From: Chrysogorgia sp. JL179-B06
Lineage: Eukaryota; Cnidaria; Anthozoa; Scleralcyonacea; Chrysogorgiidae
Length of the DNA: 64,000 nt
Assembly (NCBI GenBank): GCA_035772405.1
Contig: JAYKKM010000504.1
Location: 421,001 to 485,000, forward strand
Direction of reading: 5' to 3'
Part shown: positions 47,321 to 55,940 of the stretch, piece by piece
How the letters are laid out: every line of letters begins with the position of its first letter
Position numbering within the stretch: the first letter of the stretch is position 1
The notes under the pieces: model-generated
The model's database searches: none
Told to the model about the DNA's origin: nothing
The model's input: the letters and a program-made list of their open reading frames with translations, nothing else
Position numbers and translations under genes: made by a program

Positions 47321-47512
47321 CTATAGTGTAGTAACTTCGTGGTTGTCGGTTAGTATCTCCCACTCACACTTTATTGTTGTGACCTGTTTTAGAGCGTCTG
47401 ATAGTAGTTGTTCCAACTCTTCTATCTGACGAGTTTGGTAAGAGAGTGTCTCTGTCAAGTTACGCTTTTTATCAAATTCCATAGCCATCTCCTTCAAAGT
47501 TTTAGTGCTCAT
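47321..47512 (-). CDS. Small coiled-coil protein (63 aa)
   Basis: ATG at 47512. The sequence is heptad-like and rich in Glu, Gln and Leu (TRQIEELEQLLSDALKQV), predicting one long helix. It is separated by 2 bp from the stop of the next upstream gene. Unrecognised; its position within the compact Polinton block suggests a genuine gene. Confidence 0.5.
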   Translation of the reverse strand: MSTKTLKEMAMEFDKKRNLTETLSYQTRQIEELEQLLSDALKQVTTIKCEWEILTDNHEVTTL

Positions 47513-47514
47513 TT

Positions 47515-47931
47515 CTATAACACTCTATATATTAAGTAACCTAAAGGTAGTCCAACAACTCCAACGAATACCGTTTGGTATTCTCTCATCTCATCTGAGG
47601 GTTTGTAATAGTCTGACAACTCAGGCTCTTTACTAAATGTCTTCCCATCATACTGTATCGTCAGTACTTGTCTTGGTTGGTCCAGAGCGTGGTTCGTGTC
47701 GTTTATGTCTGCGTTAGCATCTGACAATTGTTGTCTTAATTCCTGGACTTTGTCTCTCTGACGAATCTCGTTCTCGTAGAACTTTTCTTTCGCTCTTGCA
47801 AGACTTTCCAATGCTTTGTTGTGTCTCTTTATCTCTGTCTCGTAGCCTGTGTGGTTTAGCTTGCTGAATATAAATCCAGCTCCTGCGAATGCTATAGCGT
47901 TGAATAAACCACCTGCTATCACACTAGCCAT
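47515..47931 (-). CDS. Membrane/coiled-coil protein (138 aa)
   Basis: ATG at 47931. An N-terminal glycine/alanine-rich hydrophobic segment (VIAGGLFNAIAFAGAGFIF) is followed by a charged helical region of about 60 residues with heptads. A second hydrophobic segment lies at the extreme C-terminus (VFVGVVGLPLGYLIYRVL). It is therefore likely anchored by both ends, with the coiled coil on one side. Similar small proteins recur in cnidarian Polintons; the role is unknown, perhaps in a virion membrane or entry. Confidence 0.55.
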   Translation of the reverse strand: MASVIAGGLFNAIAFAGAGFIFSKLNHTGYETEIKRHNKALESLARAKEKFYENEIRQRDKVQELRQQLSDANADINDTNHALDQPRQVLTIQYDGKTFSKEPELSDYYKPSDEMREYQTVFVGVVGLPLGYLIYRVL

Positions 47932-47947
47932 TATGTATTACGTTAGA

Positions 47948-48181
47948 TTATTTTGAGAACGGGTCAATAGGTAAGTATTTATTGCTCTGCGCCCACTTAA
48001 CGAGTAGCGTTGAAACGCCTACAGCAGTCGCTAACTTGAGGGTGCCCTTCACTGATTCAGGAGTGCCTAACGGTTCTTTTAGTACTTTCTTTGATGCCAT
48101 GGATACGGCTACGGCTCCAGCAGTCACAAGGGCTGCGTCGTATAGCTCGTTCATCAGTTCTTTTCTGTCTATTGATGCCAT
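47948..48181 (-). CDS. Small hydrophobic protein (77 aa)
   Basis: ATG at 48181, preceded by TATAATAT. Two weakly hydrophobic alanine/valine-rich stretches (YDAALVTAGAVAVSMA and TLKLATAVGVSTLLVKWA) are separated by a short basic loop, giving a possible hairpin membrane protein. No family recognised. It lies 16-17 bp from each neighbour, in an operon-like block. Confidence 0.5.
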   Translation of the reverse strand: MASIDRKELMNELYDAALVTAGAVAVSMASKKVLKEPLGTPESVKGTLKLATAVGVSTLLVKWAQSNKYLPIDPFSK

Positions 48182-48198
48182 ATATTATACGACATGTT

Positions 48199-48492
48199 TT
48201 AATCGAGGCTGTCGAGTTTACGTGGTGGTTTTATAACGACGGTCTTAGGCTCCACTACTTGTTTGTCTTGACTAATCGTGTAATACAGTGAACCAGCGGC
48301 TATTACCACTCCTATAGTACCTATGATGTATCCGTAGTTAAAACTATCGTCCTCATTTATCACTCTCTCTCTCATCTTCCTCTCTTTGGCTGCTTTAGAT
48401 ATAGCAGCCAAGCGTTTGCCTGCCTCTACTCTCTTAGGGTCTTTAACCCTTGTTGTCGACGTTATAATAGGTACGGACTCACTGTCAGTCAT
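48199..48492 (-). CDS. Single-pass membrane protein with basic N-terminus (97 aa)
   Basis: ATG at 48492, preceded by GTATAAG. A basic, alanine-rich N-terminal region (RVEAGKRLAAISKAAKERKM) precedes one clear transmembrane helix (YGYIIGTIGVVIAAGSLYYTI) and a lysine/proline-rich tail. The basic region could bind DNA. Function unknown; its context is a Polinton accessory or virion gene. Confidence 0.5.
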   Translation of the reverse strand: MTDSESVPIITSTTRVKDPKRVEAGKRLAAISKAAKERKMRERVINEDDSFNYGYIIGTIGVVIAAGSLYYTISQDKQVVEPKTVVIKPPRKLDSLD

Positions 48493-48538
48493 CTTATACT
48501 ATACGTGGTGTCTTGTTACAGATGACCTCACAGTCGTC

Positions 48539-49342
48539 TCACAGGTCGTCTCGCAGATAGAGTATTCGATGAAAGTATCTTTGATGATTAGACAGTGTGG
48601 TTTCACTCTTAAATCTCCTATTGCAGTACTCACACAGAACTCTGGAGTCTCTCATATATGTCTCTATGAAATGTATTATCTCATGTTGGTCTGAGGATAG
48701 TAGCGTGTTGTACCCTTGTGATCTTAGTCTCCTTAATACCCTCATCTGGTTATTCCTAATAACCCCATTACCTTTCGGTGTTTTGAACTCTATAGCAAAA
48801 CCATTATATCTCTTGTGTAGTTGCGGAACTATCAAATCTGGTTGCCCACCACTGTAACCCTTCTTCCATCCATCTATTCTTTTAGTAGATGTGTCTTGGT
48901 ACTCTCCCAACCCTGGGATGACAATTGTTGGATGGTACTCTCTAATGTACTTCACAATGTCGTAGTGTAGATCTGTCTCACTCATTATTGACAACTGGTT
49001 GCATTGCGTGTACTGACCTGTTTTTCTAATAGACGGTAGAACTTCTGTGAATACCCATTTTTTAAACTTCTTAGCTGACTCCAATTTAGACGAAAATATT
49101 AGTCTGTACACACCTGGCTCGTTTATTTGCCAAACCATACTTTTGACCAACACCCCGTTTTGGGACGTTGATGTTTGGACCTTTATTTTCTCGTCGTCTG
49201 CCACATGGTCTGTTATAGCCTTACCTGGTCTCTTATATCCTAAGATTTCAGCTACCTCTTTTCCATAGAACCAAATATTGTCTCCATCTTTTACAGCAGT
49301 GACTGACATTTCGTTATTTCTAAATATTTTAGTGATACTCAT
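48539..49342 (-). CDS. BRO-N / PD-(D/E)XK nuclease / C2H2 fusion protein
   Basis: 267 residues from ATG 49342. Residues 1-105 match the BRO-N (Bro-family N-terminal) DNA-binding domain: NIWFYGKEVAEILGYKRPGK, INEPGVYRLIFSSKLESAKK, FKKWVFTEVLPSIRKTG. Residues 120-220 look like a VRR-NUC/PD-(D/E)XK nuclease with D169 (GGQPDLIVP), E185 and K187 (GFAIEFKTPKG), then an alpha-helix with Q199. Residues 237-258 are a C2H2 finger (C237-x2-C240...H253-x4-H258). BRO proteins occur in large DNA viruses, baculoviruses and phages; VRR-NUC acts as a structure-specific or repair endonuclease. The combination suggests sequence-guided DNA cleavage. The frame is intact and the catalytic residues are present. Confidence 0.7.
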   Translation of the reverse strand: MSITKIFRNNEMSVTAVKDGDNIWFYGKEVAEILGYKRPGKAITDHVADDEKIKVQTSTSQNGVLVKSMVWQINEPGVYRLIFSSKLESAKKFKKWVFTEVLPSIRKTGQYTQCNQLSIMSETDLHYDIVKYIREYHPTIVIPGLGEYQDTSTKRIDGWKKGYSGGQPDLIVPQLHKRYNGFAIEFKTPKGNGVIRNNQMRVLRRLRSQGYNTLLSSDQHEIIHFIETYMRDSRVLCEYCNRRFKSETTLSNHQRYFHRILYLRDDL

Positions 49343-49422
49343 CACCTATAATATACCACATGTTTTATTTTTGTGTTTAAATAGCAGTCATCTTAAGAAA
49401 GTAACCACTTAATAGCACGAAC

Positions 49423-49800
49423 GCGTGATCTGACCAAGGTCCCAAAACGGGACCTTGGTCAAAGTGACCCTTCTATCGATCACAAACATACTATCAGTAG
49501 GGGGTCACATGTAGTGTCTTAATATTTTACTAATATTTGCACGATATTAGGACATCTTAATTGTAGTCTTCGAAGTAGCAGTTATTTTTAAGAATAGCTG
49601 ACACCCTGTTTTAGTGGTCAGCTATTCTTAAAAAATAATTGCTTAATACTCCTAATTCTGATATATAGACTGTACTCGGGTGTATATTTTTAAACCCTGT
49701 TGAGACGATGGGGTTTAAAAAAAAAAAACAATAATTTTCTTAACACAAACACGTGATCTGACCAACCCCCCCCCCCCCCGTTTTGGGGGTTGGTCAGAAC
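49423..49800. repeat. Cluster of four strong hairpins between two Polinton genes
   Basis: Hairpin 1 (49431-49461): TGACCAAGGTCCC/GGGACCTTGGTCA, loop AAAAC. Hairpin 2 (49582-49638): stem around aagaatagctgac/gtcagctattctt. Hairpin 3 (49687-49721): TTTTTAAACCC/GGGTTTAAAAA. Hairpin 4 (49758-49797): CTGACCAACCCCC/GGGGGTTGGTCAG, with a long C run. Hairpins 1 and 4 share the leader CGTGATCTGACCAA, so they are copies of one motif. The region is non-coding (49343-49830) and is the longest gap in an otherwise tightly packed block. Confidence 0.75.
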
Positions 49801-49830
49801 AAACTCCTAATTGGTGGTACTTCTGAGCAC

Positions 49831-49929
49831 CTACTCTTGGAACTTGTCGACTGACACATCACTGGTTCTTACGTGTAGACCTGTGTTTAGAGAGAGGTCG
49901 GAATCGGACCCCGCTTGTGTCTCGTATAC
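49831..49929 (-). pseudogene. Polinton membrane-protein gene, 3' part (behind the LINE)
   Basis: On the minus strand the sequence after GTATAC (49924-49929) codes 30 further residues (ETQAGSDSDLSLNTG...) and stops at TAG (49831-49833). It is in register with the 5' part of the gene at 53292-53750. It forms the hydrophilic C-terminal tail of that protein. Confidence 0.7.
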
Positions 49930-52900
49930 TTTATTATACCTTTGAATGAATGAATAAACTTTATTTTAGCAGGGTAGCCCATTCAGCACTATGACTGGTA
50001 TCCATAGGGGCCCTGCATATAAATAATTAAGTATAATTACAATTATAAAAGTTATAAAAGTTAGTTCAACCAAATAAGTAGTATAATATTTACATATAAA
50101 AACCTAACTGTTACAAATTATATATTGGTTAAACATTAAAAACTAAAACACCAAACTAAAAACTATGTCTTTGAATAAGATTCTTAAAATTAGATAAGGA
50201 CACTGCATTTTTTATTTTAGTTGGAAGAGTGTTATAAAGCAGTGATCCAGAATATCTAAAGGTCTTCTTGCCTAGATTAAGTTTTGGTTTTGGTAGATGC
50301 AGGTCGTGTTTCCTTCTGGTATTATACGAATGAATATTGGAGTTCCTTGTAAAATATTCACTTAAGTATACTGGGACTAAATTATTCAGGCACTTGAATA
50401 CCAAAACACATTTATGAATTTGTCTCCGAGTCGATAAATCTACCCAATTTAAAATATGAAACGTATTTCTTGAGCTATTTCGTTGTAGTATTATACGTGC
50501 TGCACGGTTTTGTAGTTTTTGGAGATTTTGACAACACCCAGCAGACAGTTCGGACCATACGGCATCGGTGTAATCAAAGATAGGTTGCACTATTGAATTA
50601 TAAACGCATTTTGATGCCTCAAGTGTCAGGCAAGAACGTATACGAGAAAGTAGACCTAGTCGCTTGCTCACTTTGTTGCAGACTACTTCAGTGTGTTCTT
50701 TCCATGATATCTGTTCATCTAGCATTATGCCTAAATAACTGAAATTTGGTACTCTTTCGATGACATTGCCGTTGAGTCGAATAGTAAAGCCATCGATCCG
50801 ACTGAGTTTTTGCCTTGTTCCAAAAAGCATTAATTTGGTTTTTCTTTGATTTAAAACAAGCCTGCTAGTTGCCATCCATTCTGCCACTCGATCCAAATCA
50901 TCTTGAAGAATATTCATTATTTCATTGGTGTCAGAACCGGTATAGTAAATTATTGTATCATCAGCATACATGCTGATTGAACAATTTAATAGACATTTTG
51001 GCAGATCATTGATATGCAAAACAAAAAGCAAAGGCCCAAGCACAGATCCTTGGGGAACGCCATATTCCAGTCCACGACAGGATGACAATTTGTTTGCATA
51101 GTTTACCTTTTGCTTCCGATTGGTGAGGTAGTTCCGAAACCAGACTAGGCTCTGACCTCTAATTCCATAGTGTTCTAGTTTGTAAAGTAAGCACTCATGG
51201 TCGACAAGATCGAAGGCCTTCTTAAGATCTATAAATACAGCACTCGTCACTTGTTGCTTGTCCATATGTTCCAGTATATCGTCAACAAGACGAATAACAG
51301 CAGTTTCTGTAGAATGTTTTTTGCGAAACCCTGATTGATATATGGACAAGACGTTATTTTCGGTAAGAAATGTCACAAGCTGCACTTGAATTGAACGTTC
51401 CATTATTTTTGAAATTAAAGGGAGAACTGAGATCGGTCGGTAATTGTTTTCTTCACTTCTTTTACCTGATTTAAAAATAGGTGTCACTTTTGCTTCTTTC
51501 CATTCCGGAGGGATTTTTCCACTCGAGATTGTTAAGTTAATAAGATATGCAAGTGGCTTGGCAATCACACTTGCAGCATCCTTCAGCAGCCTTGCTGGAA
51601 TTCCATCGACACCGGTAGCTTTGTTTAGTCTTAACTTCACTAGTTCATGATACACAAGGCTTGCGCTCACATCTTGTAGAACAAAATCTCGAATAACTCT
51701 TGGGGTCGAAATAATTGGCAATGGAGCATTTCCAAAATGCTTACATAAAGTACAGGCAATTTGAGTAAAATACTGATTAAATTTCGTTGCTGTTAAATCC
51801 AAGTAACTTGTAGACATACTTTTACCTTTCTTCGGTAGAATGTCATTTAGTGTCCTCCACATTTGTTTGGAATCTTGTTTTCCAGCTAATTGGGTAGAAT
51901 AGTAAATACTTTTCTCTTTCCGTAATTTTCCAGTAACAGCGTTGCGTAGCCTTTTGTAGTTGCTCCAAAAGATCTCATTATTTGTCTTGACAGCTTTCTT
52001 GTGATAATAATCGCGTTCCTTCATTAAGTTCTTTATTTCGTGGGTAATCCAAGGAAGGGATCTTCCACGCACACGACGTGTGATAACTGGTGCGTGATTG
52101 TCGGCTACAGTTTTAAATAAATCTTTAAAAATGTCCCATGCTTCCTCAGGATTTGATTCCATCTCCAATATATCCCAAGGGATATAACTTAGATCTGTTT
52201 TGAATAATTCGGTGTCATAATTTTTATAGTTCCTTACTTCAACAATCTTGGGCGGCGTAGACTTTATTTTGTGTAGTTTCCGAACTCCAAAAATAGCGAA
52301 GTGATCGGAGAAACCGACTTGTATAACTCCAGAAGTATACAGTTCAGGTCTTGAAGTATAAAATAAATCAAGTAACGTCCTGGAGTGTCGCGTAGCTCTT
52401 GTGAATGTATTAACTATCTGCTTAAGACAATACACTCTGGTCACGCGCTGAAGGTTCCTGGTTGTTGTTGACAAATTTGAAGCTGCATAATCAAAGTTGA
52501 AATCCCCCAACAGAATGGTTTCGATGCCGTCCTTCGTAAGATTGGCCAGTGTTCCCTCTAAGTTATTAGTGAATGTAGAAGCGTCGAAATTGGGAGGCCT
52601 ATATAAAGCACCAATTAGAATCTTTCTAGTTTTAGGTTGAGTCAGCTCGAACCAAATGGCTTCAATATTGTCATCTGTTGATGTAATATTGTTGTCCAAA
52701 TGATTAAAACCTAGATGTTCAGCGACATAAACAACCAAACCTCCGCCGTGGCGATCTCTGTCTCTTCGCATCAGATTATATCCAGGAAGGGAGATTTCGC
52801 TATCTGTGAAGGAGTTATCTAGCCAAGTTTCGTTCAACGAAAGTACGTGAGGTTGATGCTTATCACAAAACAATCGTAGCTCATCCAGTTTATTTCTTAA

Positions 52901-53291
52901 GCTGCAGATATTAAGATGAAACACACGAAGGCCTTTCATATTGGCAGGCAAGCTAGATACAGGGGCCACAGGGCCAGGATTTAGTGATACATCATTTGAT
53001 AGCAAGATAAGGTTGGCAGCAAGCGTGATGTTTAAAAGTCGCGTTGTCAAAACGAATATTACGGCTGGTGCCATCTTGGAATTGGAGATGTCTTTAAATC
53101 TCGACTTTATATGAAATGTAGGGATCTTTGGCTGGTTTAAGTCCTTCGCTGCCATTAGAATTTGCAAGTTAGCATCGTTACACAACTTTACACGATCTTT
53201 GAAGAATTGAGCAACGAATAAGCAAACCAAGAGATAGATTGTCAGGGAGCCATAGAAACACGACCGACACGCCATGTTGAAAACGGGCTAT
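49930..53291 (-). mobile_element. CR1/L2-like LINE, apparently full length (3.36 kb)
   Basis: It begins at 53291 with only 16 bp before the ORF start. It has one long intact ORF, a 3' UTR of about 200 bp and a microsatellite-like tail (attcattcattcaaaggtata on the minus strand), the kind of short-repeat 3' end seen in CR1/L2 LINEs. It is flanked by GTATAC (49924-49929 and 53292-53297), a 6 bp target duplication. It lies inside a Polinton gene in the same orientation. Confidence 0.85.
50156..53275 (-). CDS. LINE endonuclease-reverse transcriptase with 2A-like motif
   Basis: 1039 residues, intact. An N-terminal hydrophobic region ends in LLSNDVSLNPGP (residues 91-102), a 2A-like ribosome-skipping motif with Ser in place of the usual Glu. 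The AP endonuclease domain follows (about 112-335): LNICSLRNK, LNETWLD, GDFNFDY and the catalytic SDHFAIF. The reverse transcriptase (about 570-830) contains TPIFKSGKR, AVFIDLKKAFDLVDH (motif A Asp), GVPQGSVLGPLLF and MYADDTII (motif C). The C-terminal thumb region ends in the usual 'YNTLPTKIKN' block. It nicks target DNA and copies its own RNA. Jockey-superfamily (CR1/L2/Crack) membership is inferred from domain order and the absence of an RNase H domain. Confidence 0.85.
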   Translation of the reverse strand: MACRSCFYGSLTIYLLVCLFVAQFFKDRVKLCNDANLQILMAAKDLNQPKIPTFHIKSRFKDISNSKMAPAVIFVLTTRLLNITLAANLILLSNDVSLNPGPVAPVSSLPANMKGLRVFHLNICSLRNKLDELRLFCDKHQPHVLSLNETWLDNSFTDSEISLPGYNLMRRDRDRHGGGLVVYVAEHLGFNHLDNNITSTDDNIEAIWFELTQPKTRKILIGALYRPPNFDASTFTNNLEGTLANLTKDGIETILLGDFNFDYAASNLSTTTRNLQRVTRVYCLKQIVNTFTRATRHSRTLLDLFYTSRPELYTSGVIQVGFSDHFAIFGVRKLHKIKSTPPKIVEVRNYKNYDTELFKTDLSYIPWDILEMESNPEEAWDIFKDLFKTVADNHAPVITRRVRGRSLPWITHEIKNLMKERDYYHKKAVKTNNEIFWSNYKRLRNAVTGKLRKEKSIYYSTQLAGKQDSKQMWRTLNDILPKKGKSMSTSYLDLTATKFNQYFTQIACTLCKHFGNAPLPIISTPRVIRDFVLQDVSASLVYHELVKLRLNKATGVDGIPARLLKDAASVIAKPLAYLINLTISSGKIPPEWKEAKVTPIFKSGKRSEENNYRPISVLPLISKIMERSIQVQLVTFLTENNVLSIYQSGFRKKHSTETAVIRLVDDILEHMDKQQVTSAVFIDLKKAFDLVDHECLLYKLEHYGIRGQSLVWFRNYLTNRKQKVNYANKLSSCRGLEYGVPQGSVLGPLLFVLHINDLPKCLLNCSISMYADDTIIYYTGSDTNEIMNILQDDLDRVAEWMATSRLVLNQRKTKLMLFGTRQKLSRIDGFTIRLNGNVIERVPNFSYLGIMLDEQISWKEHTEVVCNKVSKRLGLLSRIRSCLTLEASKCVYNSIVQPIFDYTDAVWSELSAGCCQNLQKLQNRAARIILQRNSSRNTFHILNWVDLSTRRQIHKCVLVFKCLNNLVPVYLSEYFTRNSNIHSYNTRRKHDLHLPKPKLNLGKKTFRYSGSLLYNTLPTKIKNAVSLSNFKNLIQRHSF

Positions 53292-53750
53292 GTATACCAT
53301 TCCGTTGATTGGTGGACATAAGTCAGTCACATTATCGTCCAACACTTTAACGTCTGAGAGGAACATTGACTCGTTGTAGGGAAGACCTCTAAGATACGAT
53401 CTTAGTTGTGTCAATATCTTTTTGTAGCTAGTGTGCGCAAATTTACAATGCTCCACTCTACTCGTCAGATTGGATTTAGCCAAGTAGCCTTGGATGATCA
53501 CACCAGGACCACTAATACAAGCAATGATTAGAGGGTTAGCGGTTATCGATCCAGCTACAATCCCTACTGTCGTTAACCCTATGCTAGTCATGTTTAACGA
53601 TAGTTTAACTTTCTTCAACCTCTTGTATTTCCATTTGTAACAGGCTTCTAGTTTGTGGTAGTACGCGTACAAGCGTTTGAGCTCTAGTACCTCTTCCTCT
53701 GACATATCCTTTGATATGTGATTGAAAACAACAACTGACTTCTTCCTCAT
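53292..53750 (-). pseudogene. Polinton membrane-protein gene, 5' part (split by LINE)
   Basis: ATG at 53750, directly after AGATAT and 5 bp from the stop of the upstream gene. 153 residues: a helical charged N-terminus (KDMSEEEVLELKRLYAYYHK), a hydrophobic region probably forming one or two membrane helices (TSIGLTTVGIVAGSITANPL, then IIACISGPGVIIQGYLA), then a helical region (YKKILTQLRSYLRG). The frame runs to the GTATAC at 53292-53297, where the LINE starts, and continues in register at 49923. The full protein would be about 183 residues. Proteins of this layout recur in Polintons; their role is unknown. Confidence 0.7.
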
Positions 53751-53755
53751 ATATC

Positions 53756-54709
53756 TTAGCTCACATCATATTCCTTCATCATATCTCTACCAACTAATAT
53801 TATGTCTCGGCTCGTCATGTAGCCAGAGACAACCCTCACACCGTAGAACTCTATCAAAGACGGGTACTTATACGGTGCGAGTGGTATTTTTGGTCGATAC
53901 ACTCCAAAGATCGTTACGTAAGGAGACCCTATCTCTTCATGATTAGCTGTGAAGTCTGAGTCTGTTGATCTTATGTTGTTCACCTTAACGTAAGAGTTAC
54001 CCATCCGCCAATGTATTGATATCATATGTCTCTTGGTGATGTCGATGTTATTTGGGATTGTACACGTATACTCCTTTGCTGGAGAGCCACCACCATATGA
54101 TAATTTATCGTTTTCGCCTCCTTTGTATCCTATGTATTTGTCCCACGATCCATCATCGTTTGAGATAATTGCCTCCCAATCTATCGTAGAAGCCCTGGTG
54201 ACTAACCTCACTACCATAAAAACGGATATGTCACAGTATTGCATACGTGGACAGTTAAAATGCACTCCAGCTTCAAACGGAATTGGAGTTAGCTCAGGGG
54301 ATAGGAAGCTATGACCATTGTTAACACCAATAATAGGACCATACGTTGGATCGTATTGCACTAACATGTTCGTTTTATCTCTAATTGTTTTCACTTTATT
54401 TGTTCCACTGTGGTACTCCACTATACTCACAGCATGGTTTGTGACGTTAAAATCAAATAGAACGTTATAGGACTGCGTTCTAAAGTATTGTGATAAGTAT
54501 ACAGACTCCAACACTTTTTTATTGATAGCATCCCAATCGTCTTCTGGATCTGCTACGTTTTTGAGTGCCCTGAACGCCATATCTATATTCCCAGACATCC
54601 TCCCACCGCTAACGCTTAACTTAGGGTCACTGTCTAGATGTCTCTTCGCTCTTCTTAATATTTTGTCACTCTCGTAGTCTCTGTCCTCAAATCCATAACT
54701 TAGACTCAT
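53756..54709 (-). CDS. Candidate virion/attachment protein with LamG/ConA-like fold (317 aa)
   Basis: ATG at 54709. The N-terminal 70 residues are charged. From about 70 the sequence has the beta-rich rhythm of a concanavalin/LamG-type jelly roll: VLFDFNVTNHAVSIVEYHSG, ISVFMVVRLVTRASTIDWEA with ISNDDGSWDKYIGYKGG, and HMISIHWRMGNSYVKVNNIR. These match the 'aligned strands around a calcium-like loop, then W.NG..YVNG' pattern of such lectin-like domains. The gene is only 4 bp downstream of its upstream neighbour's stop. A host-attachment or fibre role is a guess. Intact frame. Confidence 0.5.
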   Translation of the reverse strand: MSLSYGFEDRDYESDKILRRAKRHLDSDPKLSVSGGRMSGNIDMAFRALKNVADPEDDWDAINKKVLESVYLSQYFRTQSYNVLFDFNVTNHAVSIVEYHSGTNKVKTIRDKTNMLVQYDPTYGPIIGVNNGHSFLSPELTPIPFEAGVHFNCPRMQYCDISVFMVVRLVTRASTIDWEAIISNDDGSWDKYIGYKGGENDKLSYGGGSPAKEYTCTIPNNIDITKRHMISIHWRMGNSYVKVNNIRSTDSDFTANHEEIGSPYVTIFGVYRPKIPLAPYKYPSLIEFYGVRVVSGYMTSRDIILVGRDMMKEYDVS

Positions 54710-54713
54710 TATG

Positions 54714-55935
54714 TTATAACATATATTTGCTTACTAAATAGCCAGACACAGCAGAAACCATTAGAACTAGCCCCAACTCTGTCGTGTTGTCACCTGGTGT
54801 CACTTCTAGACGACGTTCTTGATGTATCACCTTTGGTTTGTCAAGTGTCTCCAGATGCTCTCCACCTTCCTCGTGTGTCACGTTTGATGTCACCAGACGA
54901 TTCGTCACCTTTGGTTTGTCAAGTGTCTCCAGATGCTCTCCACCTTCCTGGTGTGCCACGTTTGATGTCACCAGACGATTCGTCACCTTTGGTTTGTCAA
55001 GTGTCTCCAGGTGCTCTCCACCTTCTTGGTGTACTTTCTTAACCTCAGTCGTTTTCGCGTAGTTTAACCCACTGTTTACCCCAAACTTCATACTCTGTGT
55101 AGCAGTCTTCAATAGGTTGTTGTACCCAGCGATTTTGTTCTTTAGGATTACAACGTTACTTGGCATTAACCACGTAGACGGTGACAGCGCAAGGTTTTGG
55201 ACAACGTTAGTGTCCCTAATCGACTTGTTCATGTTGAGAATCCACGTTGACACGTCGTAGTTTATAACACTATCCTCCACCAACTTTCGGAACTCTTGTT
55301 GAGTCTCTAGACTGCCTGCAGAATCACCAACGACTGACACACGTGTTCTCGCTTGTGCACCAAGTGTGGAGTAAACAAAGGCTTCTATGGACTGATTTAG
55401 ATATTGTCGCCCAATGTTGGTGAAACCATTCGACACCAGAGGAACGTATCGTTTGTAGTCGTTATTAACGTCGTTAATCGTGAAGACTCTCTCCTCACAA
55501 CTGTTGTACCATCAGCAAGGACTTTACCTTGGTAGTAATGCTTTCTAGGAATCTTGTCTGTCTTACCATACAATTCTCCAGCGTCAAACTCTCTACTTAT
55601 CGATCTCATACTCTCACCACCTTCCATCCTTCTGAGAAGTCTTCTAACAGTAAAGTACAGATGAAACCTCATTACACTAGTGATAACAGGGTGAACTTCT
55701 TGCGATGGTGACAAGTGTTGTAACGACACTCCACAACAGAAACTCGCACAATACGTTGCAAACACGACCCTATAGTAGCTCTCATTATCGTCCCACTTTG
55801 ACTTTGTCTTTGACGTGGTGATTTGTAATATTGGTAACTTTGAGAGAAAGTATTCACTGGGTAGTTCAACACGTTTTCCGTTGGATAGCCATCCCAAAGT
55901 CCCCAGTGGTTCTTGCGACCTTTTGATAGTGGTTG
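54714..55935 (-). pseudogene. Conserved Polinton structural-type protein, main part (frameshifted, split by copia)
   Basis: Two frames make one gene. The frame ending at 55397 (GWLSNGKRVELPSEYF..., YYRVVFATYCASFCCGVSL, RRLLRRMEGGESM) and the frame from about 55480 down to 54714 (FTINDVNNDYKRYVPLVSNG, LSPSTWLMPSNVVILKNKI, MKFGVNSGLNY) are out of register by one base near 55487. The first codons (MAIWW...) lie on the other side of the copia element, at 60542-60521. The full protein would be about 414 residues, with three 26-residue tandem repeats near the C-terminus and a terminal hydrophobic helix (LGLVLMVSAVSGYLVSKYML). It is probably a structural or minor virion protein; the family is not identified. 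Confidence 0.55.
54795..55040. repeat. 78 bp tandem repeat inside the structural gene
   Basis: Three near-identical 78 bp units (26 codons, EGGEHLETLDKPKVTNRLV...). The unit length is a multiple of three, so copy number can vary without breaking the frame. Confidence 0.85.
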
Positions 55936-55940
55936 GATAG

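Noticed and set aside
53178..53291. C-terminal extension of the membrane-protein gene beyond 53292
   Set aside because: These codons are the LINE 5' end read in the host frame; the true tail is at 49831-49923.
55672..55872. Separate 66-residue gene on the minus strand
   Set aside because: It is an alternate frame of the structural gene and starts with GTG; only the overlapping frame shows protein-like composition continuous with conserved downstream sequence.
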